Shown here: positions 1-7,761 of the stretch, piece after piece
Position numbering within the stretch: the stretch's first letter is position 1
Layout of the letters: each line of letters opens with the position of its first letter
From: an uncultured Bacteroidales bacterium
GTDB taxonomy: Bacteria > Bacteroidota > Bacteroidia > Bacteroidales > Bacteroidaceae
Reading direction: 5' to 3'
DNA: 64,000 bases
Assembly (NCBI GenBank): GCA_902801485.1
Contig: CADCIP010000050.1
Span: forward strand, 1 to 64,000
The notes under the pieces: generated by a model
The model's database searches: none
What the model was told of the DNA's origin: nothing
What the model saw: only the letters and a program-made list of their open reading frames with translations
Program-made: the position numbers and the translations under genes

Positions 1-1
1 G

Positions 2-445
2 CGTGGTACCAGGGAACTTTCTTACTTCCTCGAACTATGCCGTATCAAGGTGATACGCATTATCTCCATTCACGATAAGGTTGACTCAAAGGATGAAGTC
101 TTCTCTGCTTTGAAGACTTCTGACTTTCTTGACATGATTGGTTCACTCCCAGCAGAGGTTGCCACACTTCGAAAGGCATCTACCCATATCATGCGTTTGC
201 GGACTGCCAAGACCAAGACTAAATCAACTAAGTCTCGTCAAGAGCGAGAGGCTACAATTGTAAACATGTACAATGGAGGCCATGCCATTGACGATATTTG
301 GGCTGTCAGTGGTTTTAAGAGCAGAAGTTCCATCTTCAGGATCTTGCGCAAATATGGCATTACGCTAAATCGTGGTCCACACTCAGGTCCGATTAAGAAA
401 TGGAACGAAAGGAAAAACCCGATAATCAAAGAAGATAAGAAATGA
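2..445 (+). CDS. Serine site-specific recombinase (resolvase/invertase family), 5' partial
   Basis: The reading frame is open from the window edge, so the N-terminus with the catalytic serine lies outside. The visible start reads RGTRELSYFLELCRIKVIRI followed by ISIHDKVDSKDEVF, which matches the end of the resolvase catalytic domain (the stretch after the E helix, usually ending in '..VISV.E..DT'). The last third holds a Hin-type helix-turn-helix (about IVNMYNGGHAIDDIWAVSGF, then RSSIFRILRKYGI), which binds DNA. The GTG at 50 is only an internal codon. The stop overlaps the next start by 4 bp (ATGA). The family catalyses recombination through a serine-DNA link. I cannot tell resolvase from invertase, and no paired recombination sites were seen. 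Confidence 0.75.
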   Translation, partial: RGTRELSYFLELCRIKVIRIISIHDKVDSKDEVFSALKTSDFLDMIGSLPAEVATLRKASTHIMRLRTAKTKTKSTKSRQEREATIVNMYNGGHAIDDIWAVSGFKSRSSIFRILRKYGITLNRGPHSGPIKKWNERKNPIIKEDKK

Positions 446-1128
446 CACTACAAGAAGCCATTCAAGCCCGGCATAGTGTAAGGGCATACAAAAACGAGCC
501 TTTGGCAGATGATGTAGTAAAGGCATTGGAAAAGCAGATTGCTGTTCTGAATAGTGAAGGCAAGCTGCACATGCAGTTAATCCTTAATGAGCCAAAGGCA
601 TTCCAAGGGACTATGGCCAAATATGGAAAGTTCCGTAATGCCAACAACTATATAGTTATGGCAGGAAAGAAAGCCGAAGATCTTGATGAACGCATAGGCT
701 ACTATGGTGAGCATCTGGTGTTGTTGGCTCAAACACTTGGATTGAATACCTGTTGGGTAGGTCTCTCCTACTCGAAGGTGCCAGGAACGTATGAGCTTGG
801 CGAAGACGAGAAAATTGCTTGTTATATTGCCATCGGTTATGGTGAGACACAAGGTGTCAGCCATAAAATCAAGACCGTCGAGCAAGTGAGCAATGCCAGT
901 GACATCACTCCATCATGGTTTAAGAAAGGCGTTGAAGCAGCATTGCTTGCTCCTACAGCCGTAAACCAACAGAAATTTTCGTTTGAACACGTTGGAGTGA
1001 AAAACAATCGCCATCAAATAAGAGCAAAGAAGGGTTTTTCCATGATTGGTTATACCAAGATGGATTTAGGGATTGCCAGATACCACTTTGAGATTGGTGC
1101 TGGAGAAGTCAACTTTGATTGGGTATGA
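442..1128 (+). CDS. Nitroreductase family protein (TM1586-like)
   Basis: A 228-residue protein starting MTLQEAIQARHSVRAYKNEP, the typical FMN-binding nitroreductase N-terminus (I..R.S.R.Y...P). It then has a central 'HLVLLAQTLGLNTCWVG' helix and a second half (ASDITPSWFKKGVEAALLAP, then TAVNQQKF) that repeats the 'A...APTA.N.QP' motif. This two-half layout fits the TM1586-like branch, where one chain carries both dimer halves. These enzymes are flavin-dependent oxidoreductases in the cytoplasm; the substrate cannot be told from sequence. The start overlaps the recombinase stop by 4 bp and its own stop overlaps the next gene, so it belongs to a tightly packed plus-strand run. Confidence 0.85.
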   Translation: MTLQEAIQARHSVRAYKNEPLADDVVKALEKQIAVLNSEGKLHMQLILNEPKAFQGTMAKYGKFRNANNYIVMAGKKAEDLDERIGYYGEHLVLLAQTLGLNTCWVGLSYSKVPGTYELGEDEKIACYIAIGYGETQGVSHKIKTVEQVSNASDITPSWFKKGVEAALLAPTAVNQQKFSFEHVGVKNNRHQIRAKKGFSMIGYTKMDLGIARYHFEIGAGEVNFDWV

Positions 1129-1517
1129 ATATAGAAGAGGTCAGAGAGTACACGTTGTCACTTCCAGGAGTGACCGAAGACCAGGCGTTTGGTGAAGACA
1201 TCCTCATCCTTAATTTCCGCTTGGAAGGAAAGATATTCGTCTGCCTATGGTTAGGCGGTGGCAGGTATGATATGAAGGACGGAGTTTCAAGAATCGCCTT
1301 GAAGTTACCTCCAGACAGAAATATCGAACTTAGAGAACAATTCTCTACTGTGACACCTGCCTATCATTGGAACAAGACGCACTGGAGCGACGTTTATTAC
1401 GAAGAAATGGACGAAGCAATAGTAAAGGGGTTGATTAAAGAGTCATATCGGCTTATTATCTCCAAACTCCCAAAGTCTATTCGGGCGAAGTACATAGATT
1501 TAGAAGTAGCAAAATGA
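1125..1517 (+). CDS. MmcQ/YjbR family protein
   Basis: A 130-residue protein (MNIEEVREYTLSLPGVTEDQ, then FGEDILILNFRLEGKIFVCL) with the pattern of the MmcQ/YjbR family: an N-terminal 'LPG..E..PFG' type motif, a beta-sheet with 'GKIF', then 'PAYHWNKTHWSDVYYE' and a C-terminal helix. The fold is CyaY-like and some members are annotated as DNA-binding, but no activity is established. I prefer ATG 1125 to the TTG at 1119 because it forms an ATGA overlap with the upstream stop. The stop overlaps the next gene by 4 bp. Confidence 0.85.
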   Translation: MNIEEVREYTLSLPGVTEDQAFGEDILILNFRLEGKIFVCLWLGGGRYDMKDGVSRIALKLPPDRNIELREQFSTVTPAYHWNKTHWSDVYYEEMDEAIVKGLIKESYRLIISKLPKSIRAKYIDLEVAK

Positions 1518-1804
1518 TATTAAAGAAAAGAAAAATCAAATATGCAGCCATCTTCTTTCTCTGCTGGTTTGCCCTCCTGGTCTTCCTTGTAGATGGAGTT
1601 TTGAAATTCCAGACACTGGTTGACTTCTTTGGGTCATACATTTTGGTGGAGATAGCCTTATTACTATTGGTCATTCTACCCACATGGACAGTTTACAAAT
1701 TCACAGAAGAACGACAAATCGGAATTTATGGTAAAACAGTTTATACAAAATTTCAGGGAAGCATTCGGACAGAAGGCAACCTTACCTCTGTTGTTTGGCT
1801 ATAG
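1514..1804 (+). CDS. Small membrane protein, two predicted TM helices
   Basis: A 96-residue protein with a basic N-terminus (MILKKRKIKYA) and two hydrophobic stretches (AAIFFLCWFALLVFLVDGV and YILVEIALLLLVILPTW), so it probably sits in the inner membrane with both ends inside. No family was recognised. Its last 26 codons overlap the start of the DUF169 gene by 77 bp in another frame, longer than a normal coupling overlap. The shared tail (GIYGKTVYTKF onwards) may be a readthrough extension after a fusion or deletion. The start overlaps the MmcQ-like stop. Confidence 0.6.
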   Translation: MILKKRKIKYAAIFFLCWFALLVFLVDGVLKFQTLVDFFGSYILVEIALLLLVILPTWTVYKFTEERQIGIYGKTVYTKFQGSIRTEGNLTSVVWL

Positions 1805-2354
1805 TAATCAACCCGTAGCCGATACCGAAAGGATCAACGGCTGTTTCTTCAAAGGTCTGCAAGCTGCCAGAGAAGGTGCTCCTGTGAGCTTGAGTGCCGA
1901 AGTCATTGCTTGTGGTGGCGGTAAGCTCTACACTGGATTTACGGATGGCTTGGGTATGAAACGTGTCGAGAAGACATTTCTGAACTTCGTGCGGATAGAC
2001 AAGGCGGAGTCGTTTGAGAATTTTGAGGGTATCATGTTCTATGCCACGCCCGACATGCTCTCAGGACTCTGTGGCTGGGCTTTCTTCGACACAAATGCCA
2101 CAGATGCTGTCATCACGCAATTCGGTTCGGGATGTAGCACGGTCGTTTCGATGACCATTGTGGAGAATGCCCGTCAGGGGCAGCGATGTTTCCTAGGTCT
2201 TTTCGACCCATCCGTCCGTCCATATGTAGGACCTAACGAACTGAGCTTCACTATTCCCATGAGCCGGTTTAAGAGCATGACCGAAACCATGAAAGAGTGT
2301 TTCCTCTTCGATTCTCATGCGTGGAAGAAAGTGAAAGCGAGACTGGAGGAGTAA
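1728..2354 (+). CDS. DUF169 family protein
   Basis: A 208-residue protein with features of DUF169: 'PVADTERINGCFFKGLQAAR' near the N-terminus, a Cys/Gly-rich 'SAEVIACGGGKLYTGFTDGL' segment, and 'FGSGCSTVVSMTIVENARQG' followed by 'CFLGLFDPSVRPYV'. Family members have conserved cysteines and glycines but no firm biochemical role. The start ATG lies inside the preceding small membrane gene. It is a member of the plus-strand cluster of small redox-type proteins. Confidence 0.8.
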   Translation: MVKQFIQNFREAFGQKATLPLLFGYSNQPVADTERINGCFFKGLQAAREGAPVSLSAEVIACGGGKLYTGFTDGLGMKRVEKTFLNFVRIDKAESFENFEGIMFYATPDMLSGLCGWAFFDTNATDAVITQFGSGCSTVVSMTIVENARQGQRCFLGLFDPSVRPYVGPNELSFTIPMSRFKSMTETMKECFLFDSHAWKKVKARLEE

Positions 2355-2392
2355 TCTAAATACATCTGATAACAAACGGTTAAATCATTTAT

Positions 2393-3004
2393 ATGAAAGA
2401 AATAATACTTTCCCAAAGGATGCTTCTGCTTTGTGGATGTGCATCCTTAGAGGCAAAAGGCGACTTGCAACGTCTCGATTTAGCTATTCGCGAGGCTCTC
2501 GACAATAATGTAAGCGTGAACGAGTTGAAGGATGCCTTTGCGCAGCTCTACGCCTATACCGGTTTCCCTCGTTCGCTGAACGCACTAAACACCCTGGAGC
2601 GTGTGCTATCAGAGCGCAAGGCTGAGGGGATAACAGATAACGATGGACAACCATTCCAGCGCCCCGCAATTTGGGATGACGCTAAACTGACATTACAATT
2701 TGGAACGGAGATGCAAACCCGTGACGAAGGGGGTACTCCGTGGAACTATTCTTTTTGTCCGCAGGCCGACTATTATATGAAGTCGCACCTCTTTGGCGAC
2801 ATATTCGCCTGCGACCAATTCACTCCTGCCGAACGCGAGCTTCTTACGGTTTCAGCCCTGAGCGCAATGGATGGTGTCGCTCCACAATTTGAAGGACATA
2901 AGGAATGCGCCGTCTTCATGGGAAATACCAAGGAACAAGTGGATTATCTCTGCCATTGGCTTGAAGAAAAATACGGCGGGCATCAAGAGGTTATACAACA
3001 ATAG
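2393..3004 (+). CDS. Carboxymuconolactone decarboxylase (CMD) family protein
   Basis: A 203-residue protein of two all-helical AhpD/CMD-like halves. The first has 'LCGCASLEAKGDLQRLDLAI' and 'NELKDAFAQLYAYTGFPRSL'. The second has 'FTPAERELLTVSALSAMDGV' and '..QFEGHKECAVFMGNTKEQ'. The usual C-x-x-C/H redox pair of AhpD is not clear here; cysteines occur as 'LLCGCASL' and 'GHKECAVF'. A role in thiol or peroxide chemistry is likely by family, the substrate unknown. It lies 38 bp after the DUF169 gene. Confidence 0.8.
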   Translation: MKEIILSQRMLLLCGCASLEAKGDLQRLDLAIREALDNNVSVNELKDAFAQLYAYTGFPRSLNALNTLERVLSERKAEGITDNDGQPFQRPAIWDDAKLTLQFGTEMQTRDEGGTPWNYSFCPQADYYMKSHLFGDIFACDQFTPAERELLTVSALSAMDGVAPQFEGHKECAVFMGNTKEQVDYLCHWLEEKYGGHQEVIQQ

Positions 3005-3024
3005 ACAAATAAATCGGAATTAAA

Positions 3025-3207
3025 ATGAAACATAAAGTTAAAGTAACTGTTATTGACAAGAAACTCTATCCTGAATTACAGAAAGAGTATTGTGCCGATC
3101 CAAATTCGGGCATGTGCCCCTGCTACAACGTGGGTGACGCCATCAAGCATGATTTCAAGAGTAAAAATCCAACGACTCGTTGGAGTGATATTATTCGGTT
3201 AAAATAA
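3025..3207 (+). CDS. TIGR04076-like protein, short, probably truncated
   Basis: A 60-residue product, MKHKVKVTVIDKKLYPELQK, then a 'EYCADPNSGMCPCYNVGD' segment. It resembles the N-terminal half of TIGR04076-family proteins, which as I recall are about 90-100 residues and continue with 'FC..AW..I......' and a CC-containing end. Here the second half is missing after 'KHDFKSKNPTTRWSDIIRLK'. Either a short variant or a gene with its 3' part lost. It sits between the CMD and ferritin-like genes in the same direction, so it may still be translated. Confidence 0.55.
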   Translation: MKHKVKVTVIDKKLYPELQKEYCADPNSGMCPCYNVGDAIKHDFKSKNPTTRWSDIIRLK

Positions 3208-3229
3208 GGGAAAGAAAAGAAAGTAAAAT

Positions 3230-3601
3230 ATGACACAGGAACAATTCAAAGAGTTATTACGCGAGCTGAATGCCGTGCTGATGTACCAAAGGCTTGCCAA
3301 AGTTGTCAAGACAGACAAGGAGCGTGAGGCATTTCTCCAACTTGCAAAAGAGGAAGGCCGACATGCCAGTGTTTTCCATGCCTACACCAAAGAGGCTTTG
3401 AAACCTAAGAAGACAATGGCTGTCATCATGCCATTACTTTATCGTATTTTAGGGAAAAAGCGATTGTATAAGCTGATAGCCAAGGGTGAGTATGATGCTG
3501 CTACAGGTTACGAACATCTGATTGCTGATTTTCCAGATGTAGAAAGTGTTAAGAACGACGAGAAACGTCATGGTGATATTGTATCTGGATTACTTGATTG
3601 A
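3230..3601 (+). CDS. Ferritin-like/rubrerythrin-like diiron protein
   Basis: A 123-residue four-helix-type protein. Candidate metal ligands are visible as 'ELNAVLMYQRLA', 'AKEEGRHASVFHAYT' (E..RH) and 'KNDEKRHGDIVSGLLD' near the end. This spacing (E...E..H...E..H) fits ferritin-like domains that bind a diiron centre, used for oxygen or peroxide handling. No rubredoxin cysteines are present. It ends 3 bp before the aminotransferase gene, so the two are probably cotranscribed. Confidence 0.7.
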   Translation: MTQEQFKELLRELNAVLMYQRLAKVVKTDKEREAFLQLAKEEGRHASVFHAYTKEALKPKKTMAVIMPLLYRILGKKRLYKLIAKGEYDAATGYEHLIADFPDVESVKNDEKRHGDIVSGLLD

Positions 3602-3604
3602 TAT

Positions 3605-4777
3605 ATGAAAGCACTTTCAACACGCACGGCAGGCTTCACGGATTCCATCATCCGTAGAATGACTCGTATCTCAAATCAGTACGGAGCCATCAATCTCTCA
3701 CAAGGGTTTCCTGACTTCGACCCTCCAAAGGAGATAACAAATCGTCTGGCAGAAATAGCACCACATGGCCCACATCAGTATGCTATAACTTGGGGAGCAC
3801 AGAATTTCCGTGAGGCTTTGGCTAAAAAGCAAAGTCATTTCACAGGATTGGACATCGATGCCAACAAGAACATCGTTGTGACTTGTGGCTCTACTGAGGC
3901 TATGATGGCAGCAATGATGACTATCGTAAATCCAGGTGACAAGGTGGCCATCTTCTCGCCATTCTACGAAAACTATACGGCTGACACGATTCTTACAGGT
4001 GCAGAGCCGATATATATCCCTCTTGTACCACCCACATTTGAGTTTGATGCCAATCTGCTTGAAGATGCTTTCAGAAACGGCGCAAAGGCTTTGGTGCTCT
4101 GTAATCCGTCGAATCCTTGTGGCAAGGTGTTCACTCGTGAAGAACTCCAGACGATAGCAGATATTATCATCAAGTATGACGGCTATGTGATTACTGATGA
4201 AGTATATGAGCACATCGTCTATGCCCCTAACCAGCATGTCTATATCTCAACACTGCCAGGTATGTGGGAACGAACTGTTTCATGCAGTTCTCTGTCAAAG
4301 ACCTACAGCATCACAGGCTGGCGACTCGGGTATGTCATTGCACCAGAACGCATCATAGACAGGGTGAAGAAAGTACATGACTTCCTGACCGTGGGAGCTG
4401 CTGCCCCGCTGATGGAAGCTGCTACAGTCGGTCTGTCATTCCAAGACAGTTATTACAAGGAACTTCAAGCCCACTATACACACATGAAGCAACTCTTCTG
4501 TGACGGGCTACATCAGTTTGGACTTGACTTTACAGATCCACAGGGTGCCTATTATGTACTGCTCGATGTGTCGAAGTACGGCGTGAAGGACGACTTGCAT
4601 TTCTGCGAGTGGTTGACTGAACATGTCGGTGTCGGTGCTGTTCCTGGCAGCTGCTTCTTCAGAGAAGATGTTAACCATCTTATCCGTTTCCATTTTGCCA
4701 AGCGTGATGACACCCTGAAAGCAGCTCTTGACCGCTTATCAGAACTGGAACTGAAGGCTAAAACATACAAACGATAA
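3605..4777 (+). CDS. PLP-dependent aminotransferase, class I/II (YbdL/aspartate aminotransferase type)
   Basis: A 390-residue fold-type I aminotransferase. Visible motifs are 'NLSQGFPDFDPP' at the N-terminus, 'VTCGSTEAMMAAMMTIVNPG', 'LVLCNPSNPCGKVF', 'VITDEVYEHIVY' (cofactor Asp and Tyr) and the Schiff-base lysine in 'SSLSKTYSITGWRLGY'. The C-terminus has 'IRFHFAKRDDTL', holding the substrate carboxylate arginine. The 'SQGFPDF' opening is typical of methionine/kynurenine-type transaminases such as YbdL, but substrate choice is inference. The stop is directly followed by the ATG of a GNAT fragment. Confidence 0.9.
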   Translation: MKALSTRTAGFTDSIIRRMTRISNQYGAINLSQGFPDFDPPKEITNRLAEIAPHGPHQYAITWGAQNFREALAKKQSHFTGLDIDANKNIVVTCGSTEAMMAAMMTIVNPGDKVAIFSPFYENYTADTILTGAEPIYIPLVPPTFEFDANLLEDAFRNGAKALVLCNPSNPCGKVFTREELQTIADIIIKYDGYVITDEVYEHIVYAPNQHVYISTLPGMWERTVSCSSLSKTYSITGWRLGYVIAPERIIDRVKKVHDFLTVGAAAPLMEAATVGLSFQDSYYKELQAHYTHMKQLFCDGLHQFGLDFTDPQGAYYVLLDVSKYGVKDDLHFCEWLTEHVGVGAVPGSCFFREDVNHLIRFHFAKRDDTLKAALDRLSELELKAKTYKR

Positions 4778-4885
4778 ATGATACAGATAATAACATATAG
4801 CGAGCGATACAAGGCAGACTTCATTCGTCTTAACAGGCAATGGATAGAGACCTATTTTAACGTGAGTTCGATGAATTCGTATTAG
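4778..4885 (+). pseudogene. GNAT acetyltransferase, N-terminal fragment only
   Basis: The ATG immediately after the aminotransferase stop opens MIQIITYSERYKADFIRLNR, then QWIETYF, which I recognise as the N-terminus of a GNAT-type N-acetyltransferase. The frame then enters a small inverted-repeat element at 4857 and stops at 4883. The acetyl-CoA-binding part is absent: the opposite-strand peptidase gene begins directly beyond the element. The gene was therefore broken, and its 3' part lost, at the element insertion. Confidence 0.7.
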
Positions 4886-5100
4886 AAGAGTGTGAGTTGA
4901 TTATCAGTGTATTTCTTCGTCATACGGTCAAAAAACTTGCAGAATTCATCCGCCATAAAGAAAATTTTCGTAACTTTGTCCTCGGTGAGCATAGCGATTA
5001 TTGTTTGTACTACTTTAGTAGTTTGGGCACTATAAAGGTACAACAATTTTCGCTAATCACCAAATATTTAGACAATTATATTTCGTCGAACTCACGTTAA
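4857..5100. mobile_element. MITE-like element or IS remnant with 19-bp terminal inverted repeats
   Basis: The two ends are inverted copies with one mismatch: TTAACGTGAGTTCGATGAA at 4857-4875 and TTCGTCGAACTCACGTTAA at 5082-5100. The 244-bp segment has no transposase. It contains a promoter-like TAACTTTG at about 4972-4979. An open frame (4897-5100) exists but resembles no protein I know. Terminal TTAA on both sides may be part of the repeat or of the target. It interrupts the GNAT gene and abuts the end of the minus-strand operon. A non-autonomous transposable element or IS scar is the simplest reading. Confidence 0.6.
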
Positions 5101-5112
5101 TTTATATGAATG

Positions 5113-6768
5113 TTATATTACAGGTATTCCGGACATGTCGTCCTCAGGTAGACTGAATTTGAACGACGAGGGACTCCAGGCTGGTGGTGCCGATTCGTTG
5201 ATGAGCAGCCAGCGACTCCAGCCTACCAAGCGGTCGAAAGTGGTCTGCTGATACGTATCAGCGAAAGTACTGGGCCAAGTGCCACTTTTAATGAACTGAT
5301 AGCTGGCAAGGCTTCCACTACTGCTGTCGCTGCCATTATCGACATAGTTGTATTTCTCCGTGGTGCCGTCTGGATGATATACTGTCGCGTCTTCCAGCTT
5401 ATTAAGAGTGGTGTAGTTGTATTTAACGAACCTTCCCTTCACACCAAGCAACACACTGTAATCAACCTGATAGTTGTGGTTGGTCAGGTATTTTGCGTAA
5501 CGTTGTTTTACAATACATGCGTTAAAGAATGTAGAGACACGCTGAAAAAGCTCATTGTCGAAAACTTCTGGCAGTACCATGAAAAGGGTCTCCATGTACT
5601 TGGCCATATCGTAAAAGGGATACTTATTATGTACCTTCACGGCATTGGCAGTACACTCGTTAATGGCAGCGCGCTGTTCTGGCGTACCATTCTGATAGGT
5701 ATCCACCAAGCGGTCGGTAAACTCCTTCAGCACAGGAGCCAAATCGTTTAAGCGTTTAGTCTCAGTCAGCGTGAGATCGTAGTAACTGGGCTTTTCGGGG
5801 TCTTCAGGTTTGTAAAAATAATCGTCCCAGCTATCCACATTGGCATCTACGAAGTTTGCCAATGCCAGTCTTGTATCTGGTTCAGAGGCCATATTGTCAG
5901 CAAGTTTTTCAAAGGCCCCGCCTTCAGCCCACATGGTATAGGTTGAGCAGGCGATGTAGTCGGTCACGTCCTTCACTTCGTAGAGGAATTCTAAATTGTT
6001 CATCAGGCAGAGGTAGAGCACGATGCCCTCGGGACGCACATTGGCATTCTTCACAGCCCTGGCAAAACTTTTGGCTGAAAAACGCTTCATGAAATTATTG
6101 ACGATATGTCCGTCATCGTAGATCAATCCGCGAGTCCCGGCTTCCTCTGGCAAATCGTCTGCAGGGAAGTAACCGCCGCCATGATCAGCCATTACCAGAA
6201 TATATTTCTTAGCGGGATAGTGGGTGGCCGCCCAGTTGATGAAGTTTGTCAGAGAATCAGCACAAGTGAAGTCACAGTTGTTCTCACCGTAGGGTGCTGT
6301 CTCGAGTAGCTGCCTGCGGAGCGACTTCTTGGGATCGACAACAAAGCGGTAAGTGGCACCTGGTTGGGGATGACACAGAGAGAAATAGTCAGAGGAGTTC
6401 ACTATTTCCGGATTTTCCAGCTCTTCATCGGTCATTCCTTCGTATTGTTTAAGATCCTCTTCCATTAACTTCAAAATCCGCTCATCGAAACCTTTCAATA
6501 AGGTCGCTGAGACTTTATACTGGGCCACAATGTTCACATGGTCGAAGGTCTCTGGCTTTGCTCTGTAGAACTGTCGAAAGTTATTCAATATTTTAGAATC
6601 AACATTCCCACCGCCACTGCCGTACCACATGATGGTACACTCAGCCAGTTCTTTCTCTGGTTCGGGGGGAGTCGCGGGGTTGTCGTCGTTGTCGGTACAG
6701 GCGGTAAACATTGTCATTGTCATTGCGCAGCAAAGGACGGCTGCCCACGTCATCACAATCTTTTTCAT
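5113..6768 (-). CDS. Clostripain-family (C11) cysteine peptidase-like lipoprotein, altered S1 residue
   Basis: A 551-residue exported lipoprotein: signal MKKIVMTWAAVLCCAMTMTM with lipobox FTAC/T. The C11 core shows 'CTIMWYGSGGGNVD', 'YILVMADHGGGYFPAD' (catalytic His196) and 'IVLYLCLMNNLEFLYEVKDV' (catalytic Cys254). In C11 enzymes the residue two before the cysteine is usually Asp (DAC), which lines the S1 pocket and gives Arg/Lys preference; here it is Tyr252. The peptidase could have another specificity. It is the last gene of a nine-gene operon, 32 bp after the previous gene, and paralogous to the C11 gene at 9937-11742. Its substrate is unknown. Confidence 0.85.
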   Translation of the reverse strand: MKKIVMTWAAVLCCAMTMTMFTACTDNDDNPATPPEPEKELAECTIMWYGSGGGNVDSKILNNFRQFYRAKPETFDHVNIVAQYKVSATLLKGFDERILKLMEEDLKQYEGMTDEELENPEIVNSSDYFSLCHPQPGATYRFVVDPKKSLRRQLLETAPYGENNCDFTCADSLTNFINWAATHYPAKKYILVMADHGGGYFPADDLPEEAGTRGLIYDDGHIVNNFMKRFSAKSFARAVKNANVRPEGIVLYLCLMNNLEFLYEVKDVTDYIACSTYTMWAEGGAFEKLADNMASEPDTRLALANFVDANVDSWDDYFYKPEDPEKPSYYDLTLTETKRLNDLAPVLKEFTDRLVDTYQNGTPEQRAAINECTANAVKVHNKYPFYDMAKYMETLFMVLPEVFDNELFQRVSTFFNACIVKQRYAKYLTNHNYQVDYSVLLGVKGRFVKYNYTTLNKLEDATVYHPDGTTEKYNYVDNGSDSSSGSLASYQFIKSGTWPSTFADTYQQTTFDRLVGWSRWLLINESAPPAWSPSSFKFSLPEDDMSGIPVI

Positions 6769-6800
6769 TGTTACTTATTCTTGTTTTTGACTTCGTCGAG

Positions 6801-7715
6801 CTACTTCTTCGCTTTTTTCAAGTATTTGTGATATGCCTCCACCAACTGCTGGCGCTGTTCGGGAGTGACGGTAATCAGGCGCGTATTGTATCCTTCCTGT
6901 GGCACGAGGCCATTCTTGTCAAATTTGAAACTGTAGTCTATTTGACCCTGCAACTCGTCATATACTTTACCGTCTTCGCCGTAAGCCAATGTGGTCTCAT
7001 CGTCATCATCGTCATCATCGCCGTTCATTTCACCCATCCATCCCATCAGTGGCTTTTCGATGTTCCATTTCTTCATAGCAATGATGATATATTTCTTGCC
7101 ATCGATGGTAATCTCCAGCAGCTTGTCGCCGAACATCTTCTGGTATTGCCCAAATAGATTGTCGAACAACATAGCGGTCATTACATCCGTATATTCGATG
7201 CCCGACATTTTGTCTTCAGTTACTAGCTGGCGCATCTCCATCATGTTGGACAAAGCCTGCAACATGTCGTTCTTTACTAGGTGGATAACAACGCCCACCC
7301 CGTCTTGGCAGATAATATCCAAGTTGCTGATTTCCACGCCAACCTTCTTCGCATGCTTCAGTTCGTCGATGTAGAACAAGGTCTTGTCCAAATCCTTTTT
7401 GTCAAAAGCCAGCGTTATCAGCGTAACAAGCGACAAGCGCAGCACAGAGTCGGGCACCTCCTTATTGTAGTCAGTGGCCGTATGGCAGATGCGCTCCAGA
7501 TAACGTGTGGCGCGTTGCTGGTTATAAAACCCGCTGTTTTTGTCGGTCAGGATGTAAACTACCTCCATCTGTGCTTTCCAGTCGGTGGGGTTCTCGTCGG
7601 CCTCCTTGGACAACCGGAGGTACCTTTCTGAGTTGCTCTCAGTCTCCGTCGTCTGAGCATTAACACTAATGAAGCAGCAAAGGACGGCTGCAAGCGTCAT
7701 CATAATCTTTTTCAT
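6801..7715 (-). CDS. Secreted helical protein of unknown function, Asp-rich loop
   Basis: A 304-residue protein with a cleavable signal (MKKIMMTLAAVLCCFISVNA/Q) and no lipobox, so probably periplasmic. The body is alpha-helical with TPR-like stretches (YLRLSKEADENPTDWKAQME; QRATRYLERICHTATDYNKE). A run of seven aspartates follows 'GEMNG' at about residue 230. The C-terminus is Lys-rich (AYHKYLKKAKK). No family recognised. It lies between two operon members (46 and 32 bp gaps) and shares the near-identical signal-peptide coding block seen in four other genes of the operon. Confidence 0.7.
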   Translation of the reverse strand: MKKIMMTLAAVLCCFISVNAQTTETESNSERYLRLSKEADENPTDWKAQMEVVYILTDKNSGFYNQQRATRYLERICHTATDYNKEVPDSVLRLSLVTLITLAFDKKDLDKTLFYIDELKHAKKVGVEISNLDIICQDGVGVVIHLVKNDMLQALSNMMEMRQLVTEDKMSGIEYTDVMTAMLFDNLFGQYQKMFGDKLLEITIDGKKYIIIAMKKWNIEKPLMGWMGEMNGDDDDDDDETTLAYGEDGKVYDELQGQIDYSFKFDKNGLVPQEGYNTRLITVTPEQRQQLVEAYHKYLKKAKK

Positions 7716-7761
7716 TGTCTATTTTATAGTATGGTATATATTTTCTTGTTTATTCGTGGCT

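Noticed and set aside
4897..5100. A 67-codon frame inside the small inverted-repeat element as a transposase
   Set aside because: No transposase motif, and it ends within the right inverted repeat.
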